Below are positions 60,028 to 64,000 of a stretch of 64,000 nucleotides of DNA, in pieces. The DNA comes from Bradyrhizobium lablabi (GTDB lineage: Bacteria; Pseudomonadota; Alphaproteobacteria; Rhizobiales; Xanthobacteraceae), in the NCBI RefSeq assembly GCF_018131005.1, contig NZ_JAFCJK010000003.1, forward strand, positions 372,001-436,000. Reading direction: 5' to 3'. The notes below the pieces were generated by a model that had not been told where the DNA came from, did not search any database, and worked only from the letters and a program-made list of their open reading frames with translations. Position 1 is the first letter of the stretch, and each line of letters begins with the position of its first letter. A program made the position numbers and the translations under genes.

Positions 60028-60981
60028 ATGAGCTTGGAATGGCGTTCGAGGCCGGTTTCCCTGGCCTGGTCTAACCCGGTGGCCTGGTGGTGGAGCCTGT
60101 TGACGCTGGTCAGCGGCGTCAACATCGCGGTCTGGTTCACGCTGTATCGCGAGCTCGCCGAGCACCCGGCCAAGGGCCTGGGCGACGCTCCCGGCATCGG
60201 GCTGATGCTCGTACTCTGCGCGGCCTATGTGTTCGGCTGCGCGTTTCGGTCGCTGTTGCCGCGCGCGGATGTCCAACGCATCTGTCTGTTCGACACCTGG
60301 CTGTCGAGCGTCACGGTTGGCCGCTCGGTCGCCACCGTGGCCGAGCTGGGCTTCGCCGCGCAATGGGCGATCATCCTGTATCAGCTCGGCACCATGACGG
60401 GCGCACAGACCGTCGTGAACGTCGCCTGGGTGATCGTGCCGCTGATCCTGATCGCCGAATGCTTCTCCTGGTATGCTGTACTGACCACCCACTATCTCGG
60501 CAATGCGATCGAGAATTCGATCTGGGCGGTCGCCTTCTTCCTGGTCGGCATCGCCCTTTGCCGTCTGCTGCCTGAATTTCACGGCCCGGTGCGCTGGGCC
60601 TTCATCATCGCGATCCTCGGGGTCGCGGGCTACCTCGCGTTCCTCATGACCGTCGACGTCCCGATGTATCTGAGCCGCTGGCGGGCCGAACTCGCCGAGG
60701 GCAGCAAGCTGCTCCACCCGCTCGAGGGCCTGCGCGACGCCAGCACGCGCTGGGTCGTGACGCATGATATCGCTGAGTGGAAGGATGAGATCATCTGGAT
60801 GTCGCTTTATTTCAGCATGGCGGTCTGGGCGAGCCTTGCGCTCTGCGTCTGCTACTCGCTCGAGGATCATCTCCTGCGCTACCGCACCGAGGCGCCGATC
60901 GCGAGCGGGCCGTCGCGCACGGCGCCGGTCGCGCATCATGCCATCGCGGCGACCGGGCCGGCGCACATGCGCCAGAACTGA
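60028..60981 (+). CDS. polytopic membrane protein of unknown function, 317 residues
   Basis: Not recognised. At least seven hydrophobic helices, for example AWWWSLLTLVSGVNIAVWF, GIGLMLVLCAAYVFGCAF, VVNVAWVIVPLILIAECF and FFLVGIALCRLLP, with conserved-looking Trp, Glu and His in loops (ECFSWYAVLTTHYLGNAIEN). No transport or enzyme motif is apparent. GGAG precedes the ATG at 60028; the longer frame from 59953 lacks a site. It stands alone between the Lrp gene and the broken amidotransferase gene. Confidence 0.75.
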   Translation: MSLEWRSRPVSLAWSNPVAWWWSLLTLVSGVNIAVWFTLYRELAEHPAKGLGDAPGIGLMLVLCAAYVFGCAFRSLLPRADVQRICLFDTWLSSVTVGRSVATVAELGFAAQWAIILYQLGTMTGAQTVVNVAWVIVPLILIAECFSWYAVLTTHYLGNAIENSIWAVAFFLVGIALCRLLPEFHGPVRWAFIIAILGVAGYLAFLMTVDVPMYLSRWRAELAEGSKLLHPLEGLRDASTRWVVTHDIAEWKDEIIWMSLYFSMAVWASLALCVCYSLEDHLLRYRTEAPIASGPSRTAPVAHHAIAATGPAHMRQN

Positions 60982-61065
60982 TCTTCCGCCGTTCTGCGTG
61001 GCTTGAGGCAAGCTGCGCTTTCGGAGTAAAGCACCACCTGCTTGATCCTCCAGCCCGGGCGTCCC

Positions 61066-61771
61066 ATGCCGCGCGTCACGATCATCGAAACCGGTCGGGT
61101 TGGCTCTCCTCGCCGCGAACTTTATGGAACCTATCCGCAGATGTTCGAGCGGATGATCCGCGCCGCGGATGCAACCGTCGCCTGCGATGTCGTCAGCGTC
61201 ATCAACGGCGAGCTGCTGCCCGATCCTGCGGGGCTCGATGCAATCCTCATCACCGGCTCTGCGGCCGGCGCCTATGATGATATCGCCTGGATTGCTCGAG
61301 GACTTCGTGCGCGCAGCCCACGACAACAACGTTCCGATGGTGGGCGTCTGCTTCGGCCATCAACTGATCGCGCAGGCACTGGGCGGCACCGTGCGCAAAT
61401 CCAAAAATGGCTGGGGCACCGGACGCCACGTCTATCGGGTGGCGCCGGACAACGGACTGATCGAAGGCGATGAGATCGCCATCGCGTGCTCGCATCAGGA
61501 TCAGGTGATCGCGCCACCTGCGTCGGCGCGCACGATCATGTCGTCCGCGTTCACACCCTATGCCGGACTGCTCTACGCGAACGGCACGACGCTGTCGGTG
61601 CAGCCGCATCCGGAATTCGACGTCGGCTACGCCTACGCGGTGTGCGAACTGATCGCCGGCCACGCGCCCGATGCCGTGATCGCCACGGCCAAGGCATCGC
61701 TTGCGCAGCCACTCGACCACGCCAAACTCGGCGGCGCCATCACGCGCTTCCTCACGAGCCGATCGAGGTAG
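61066..61771 (+). pseudogene. class I glutamine amidotransferase (GMP synthase-like), frameshifted
   Basis: Two overlapping reading frames together make one protein. Frame 1 (61066 to about 61293) gives VTIIETGRVGSPRRELYGTY then FERMIRAADA and ILITGSAAGAYDDIAWI. The sequence then continues in the next frame from about 61295 as LEDFVRAAHDNNVPMVGVCF, then GHQLIAQALGG, SKNGWGTGRHVY and SVQPHPEFD. The catalytic Cys (GVCFGHQ) and His/Glu (HPEF) are intact in the second part. The break sits at the single G 61294 in GGATTGCTCGAG: either one extra or two missing bases. This is a recent pseudogene or a sequencing error; without the break it would be a normal hydrolase of about 235 residues. Confidence 0.75.
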
Positions 61772-61812
61772 CGACGCGTCGGCGGCGAGGCCGTTCGGCT
61801 CATTGTCGAGTC

Positions 61813-61855
61813 CGTCGTTGCGAGGAGGGACAAGAATTTCCCGCAGCGATGAGGG
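61813..61855. repeat. fragment of the intergenic palindromic repeat family
   Basis: CCGTCGTTGCGAGGAGGGAC followed by CGCAGCGATGAGG: left arm CGTCATTGCGAGGAG-like and a worn right arm. Immediately before the long repeat. Confidence 0.45.
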
Positions 61856-61896
61856 TGTGGGTTCGCGTTCTCGCAGCATGTTTTGCCCGAGGCTTG

Positions 61897-62255
61897 CATC
61901 ATCTTCGCGCCCTTAAGAGCGAGGGCGCAGGGAAAGCCGGGCGCCGATCGCACCCATGGGTCCCGTGCAACAAAAAGCACGGGGGTAGGACCACAGGTGT
62001 AACCGGAAACAACCCGGCTTTCCCTGCGCGATGGTTTACGGCTTATACGTGATCTCCTCGGTGAGACCGGGCTTTGTTGCCACCGTCGCCCCTGAGAAGC
62101 GCGAGCTTCTTAAGGACTTAACACCAGCCACTGGGGCGTCAGGACCACACGACTTCGCCGTCCGCGTTGCGCGCACTCGTCAGTTGCGCACTCCGCGTCC
62201 ACCGCATCTCACCGCAACACTCGTGACGATCGCGAAGCGCCCCTCAATCGGGTGA
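61897..62255. repeat. long structured intergenic repeat element (about 360 bases)
   Basis: The core is a perfect 17-bp inverted repeat, GCGCAGGGAAAGCCGGG (61925-61941) and CCCGGCTTTCCCTGCGC (62013-62029). Inside it is a nested 7-bp stem, CCCGTGC / GCACGGG (61962-61968, 61977-61983). A further hairpin, GAGAAGC-GCGA-GCTTCTT, lies near 62095. The tail ACTTCGCCGTCCGCGTTGCG...CACCGCATCTC is also one I recognise, from memory, as part of a very abundant Bradyrhizobium/Rhodopseudomonas intergenic repeat. No credible ORF. It fills most of the 618-base gap 61772-62389, where nothing else is evident. Confidence 0.75.
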
Positions 62256-62389
62256 GACGGGCGGAATTGAACACCTGATTTGCCCGACGACGGAAGTGGA
62301 ATATTTTTCGCGCGAGGACTGGACGACGAGCCCAAATCAATGATCGCCAATCTCCGCGCCGGTGGCGACACGAAGCCAAGCAAAGATCA

Positions 62390-64000
62390 CTAAGCGCTCG
62401 CGGCCGACGCCGCGATGGATGAGGCCGAGCCGTCAGGATCAACGGGCACCGTAAAGTGAAAAATAGCGCCGCCACGGCTCGTGTCGACGGTGACCCACAA
62501 TCGTCCCTCATGCGCTTCGATGATCGACCGGCAGATCGACAGCCCCATACCCATGCCGTGCGTCTTGGTCGTGAACATCGGGTTGAATATCCGATCCACA
62601 GCGTCGCGATCGAGGCCCTTCCCCGTATCCTCCACCGACACCATCACATATCTGGACTGACGGGCTTCAGACTTGATGGACAGGCGCCGCTCTCCATTCT
62701 TTGCAGCCATGGCGTCGATAGCGTTCGTGATCAAATTCACCAGCACTTGCTGGAGCTGAATGCGCTCGCCCATGACCCGCGGCAGCCGCTCGTCGGATCG
62801 AGCTTGGACCGCGATCTGATATGCCTGCAGCTTGTCGCGAACGACGGACAGAGCTTCCTGAATGACATCGTCGATATCAAGCGACGCGCGGGTCCGTGCG
62901 CCCATCCTGTACTGCGCCCGGATATTTTCGATCACGGCGTCCGCACGGTGGCCGGCGGCCACGACGCGCCCAAATGCCTTCCTGACACCATCAAGGTCGG
63001 GCTCGACACGATCAAGCCAATTCAATCCCGCGTTCGCACTCGCAATGATCGCCGTCAACGGTTGTTTGACTTCGTGGGCAATTGAAGCCGAGACCGCATC
63101 GCCGGTGACGAGGCGCGCATCGCGTTCGCGGCGTTGCGCGAGGACCGCGTGGAGCAGTTGCGCGTAAAGCGTTGTTATCTCGTGCAACAGCACGAAGAGC
63201 ACGAGAATACTGGACACGAACCCGAAAATCCGGCCAGCATACCAGCTGCCGCTGAAGCGGGCCGGATCGGGAAACGAGACCAGGTAGATCTCAATTGCGC
63301 ACGCGCAGACAACCACCATCAGCCACAGATCGAGCACCGAGCTTTGGCGGATCCAGAGCAAAATGAGGGCAACTGCGTTCCACAGGATCAGACAACCGGC
63401 AAGATAAAGCCAGAGGGTAGAGAAACGGACCGGATCGATTGAGACGCGGGGCAAGTATGCATCACCCGCTGTGACAACAACTGTCACGGAGCACACGACG
63501 GCCGCGGACATCAGCACACTCGAAACGATGGTCGTGCCCACTGAGCCATCCCACGATTGCTTGGGCGGATCGGTATCCTTCAACAGGACGTATGCGATGA
63601 CGAACGTGGGAAAACTGGCGTACTGCAGAACGTAGAGCCAATGCGTGCTCTGTAGCCCCGCGCCAAGCAGACCATCTGGCGTGAGCAGCCCCGGAAACGT
63701 CAGCATCCATGGGATGACCATGAGCGCCGTGACGAGATACCCAGTCGAGATTGCGAGGAGGGAACGCGAGCGCAGGATGGCGAACTGATTGAACAGCAGG
63801 ACCGCGGTGATCAAGTCATTCACGAAGATCGCCGTGCCATAGGCCGGGACGAAGGCGTCGATCCGCCCCAGCTGGATGTTCGAGAGCGTCCCTGCCGAGA
63901 CGAGAAGCACGCCAAGGAAGGAGAGCGCAACCGCAAGGGCAAGCCGTCTCTGCGACGGGCTGGGCGACAAGTTCGCGAGGGTGAGGGGCTGATCCTCTGG
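62390..64000 (-). CDS. membrane sensor histidine kinase (MASE4-like sensor), 5' end outside window
   Basis: About 536 visible residues. The N-terminal half has eight or so membrane helices (ALAVALSFLGVLLVSAGTL, AIFVNDLITAVLLFNQFAIL) of the MASE4 type. The kinase core has the H-box SIAHEVKQPLTAI, N-box VNLITNAIDAM, G1 VEDTGKGLD and G2 GMGMGLSICRSIIEAHEG. The H-box phospho-acceptor His is present, so autophosphorylation is expected. The frame has no stop to the right edge and the visible TTG at 63970 is not a convincing start, so the true start probably lies beyond 64000. The cognate response regulator is not visible. Confidence 0.88.
   Translation of the reverse strand, partial: PEDQPLTLANLSPSPSQRRLALAVALSFLGVLLVSAGTLSNIQLGRIDAFVPAYGTAIFVNDLITAVLLFNQFAILRSRSLLAISTGYLVTALMVIPWMLTFPGLLTPDGLLGAGLQSTHWLYVLQYASFPTFVIAYVLLKDTDPPKQSWDGSVGTTIVSSVLMSAAVVCSVTVVVTAGDAYLPRVSIDPVRFSTLWLYLAGCLILWNAVALILLWIRQSSVLDLWLMVVVCACAIEIYLVSFPDPARFSGSWYAGRIFGFVSSILVLFVLLHEITTLYAQLLHAVLAQRRERDARLVTGDAVSASIAHEVKQPLTAIIASANAGLNWLDRVEPDLDGVRKAFGRVVAAGHRADAVIENIRAQYRMGARTRASLDIDDVIQEALSVVRDKLQAYQIAVQARSDERLPRVMGERIQLQQVLVNLITNAIDAMAAKNGERRLSIKSEARQSRYVMVSVEDTGKGLDRDAVDRIFNPMFTTKTHGMGMGLSICRSIIEAHEGRLWVTVDTSRGGAIFHFTVPVDPDGSASSIAASAASA

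Overview
The window is a GC-rich chromosomal segment of an alphaproteobacterium, most probably Bradyrhizobium or a close relative in the Nitrobacteraceae. This rests on protein style (acyl-CoA, GMC, Bug and ABC families), on frequent GTG and TTG starts, and on several intergenic palindromic repeat types that I recognise from memory as common in that group. No tRNA, rRNA, CRISPR array, insertion sequence or phage module was seen. Coding density is high and most genes lie on the minus strand.

Layout. 1-5191: a beta-oxidation operon (acyl-CoA dehydrogenase, thiolase, FadJ-type multifunctional enzyme cut by the left edge). 5457-8279: a Tat-exported SMP-30-like protein, a flavin reductase-like protein and a TetR regulator. 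The regulator ends an RND efflux operon (adaptor, pump, regulator; 7671-12614) whose promoter is overlapped by a 13-bp inverted repeat. 12922-22895: MFS transporter, GNAT acetyltransferase, YcaQ/AlkX-type DNA glycosylase, GT39-type glycosyltransferase, two VOC proteins, an exported alpha/beta hydrolase, an amidohydrolase and a cupin. 23044-29529: CsbD, FKBP isomerase, FAD oxidoreductase, gamma-glutamyltransferase-like enzyme, trhO, slyX, two small coupled genes (one only 44 codons) and hemE. 29654-37835: GMC oxidoreductase, a GGDEF-EAL protein, a DUF2778 envelope protein, a methyltransferase/DOPA-dioxygenase-like pair, an unrecognised protein and an enoyl-CoA hydratase.

The most informative part is 37880-59917, which holds three catabolic modules. 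(a) 38768-42790: TetR, a GalB-like hydratase, a GalC/LigK-like aldolase, a 4,5-dihydroxyphthalate decarboxylase-like protein and a 6-phosphogluconate-dehydrogenase-like protein, divergent from a Bug-type binding protein across a perfect palindrome. It looks like a lower protocatechuate 4,5-cleavage type pathway. (b) 43864-50413: a FadR-type regulator, sugar 1-dehydrogenase, mutarotase and lactonase, with an alpha-ketoglutarate-semialdehyde-type dehydrogenase nearby. This fits non-phosphorylative oxidation of L-arabinose or D-galactose. (c) 52052-57973: leuC, leuD and leuB homologues in one tightly overlapping operon with a complete nitrate/sulfonate-type ABC importer. This suggests a catabolic paralogue set rather than leucine synthesis. 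Alanine dehydrogenase with a divergent Lrp/AsnC regulator follows.

The right end holds an unrecognised membrane protein, a glutamine-amidotransferase gene broken by an apparent frameshift, a roughly 360-bp intergenic repeat with long perfect stems, and a sensor histidine kinase that runs off the right edge. All family assignments come from reading motifs by eye; no database search was possible.
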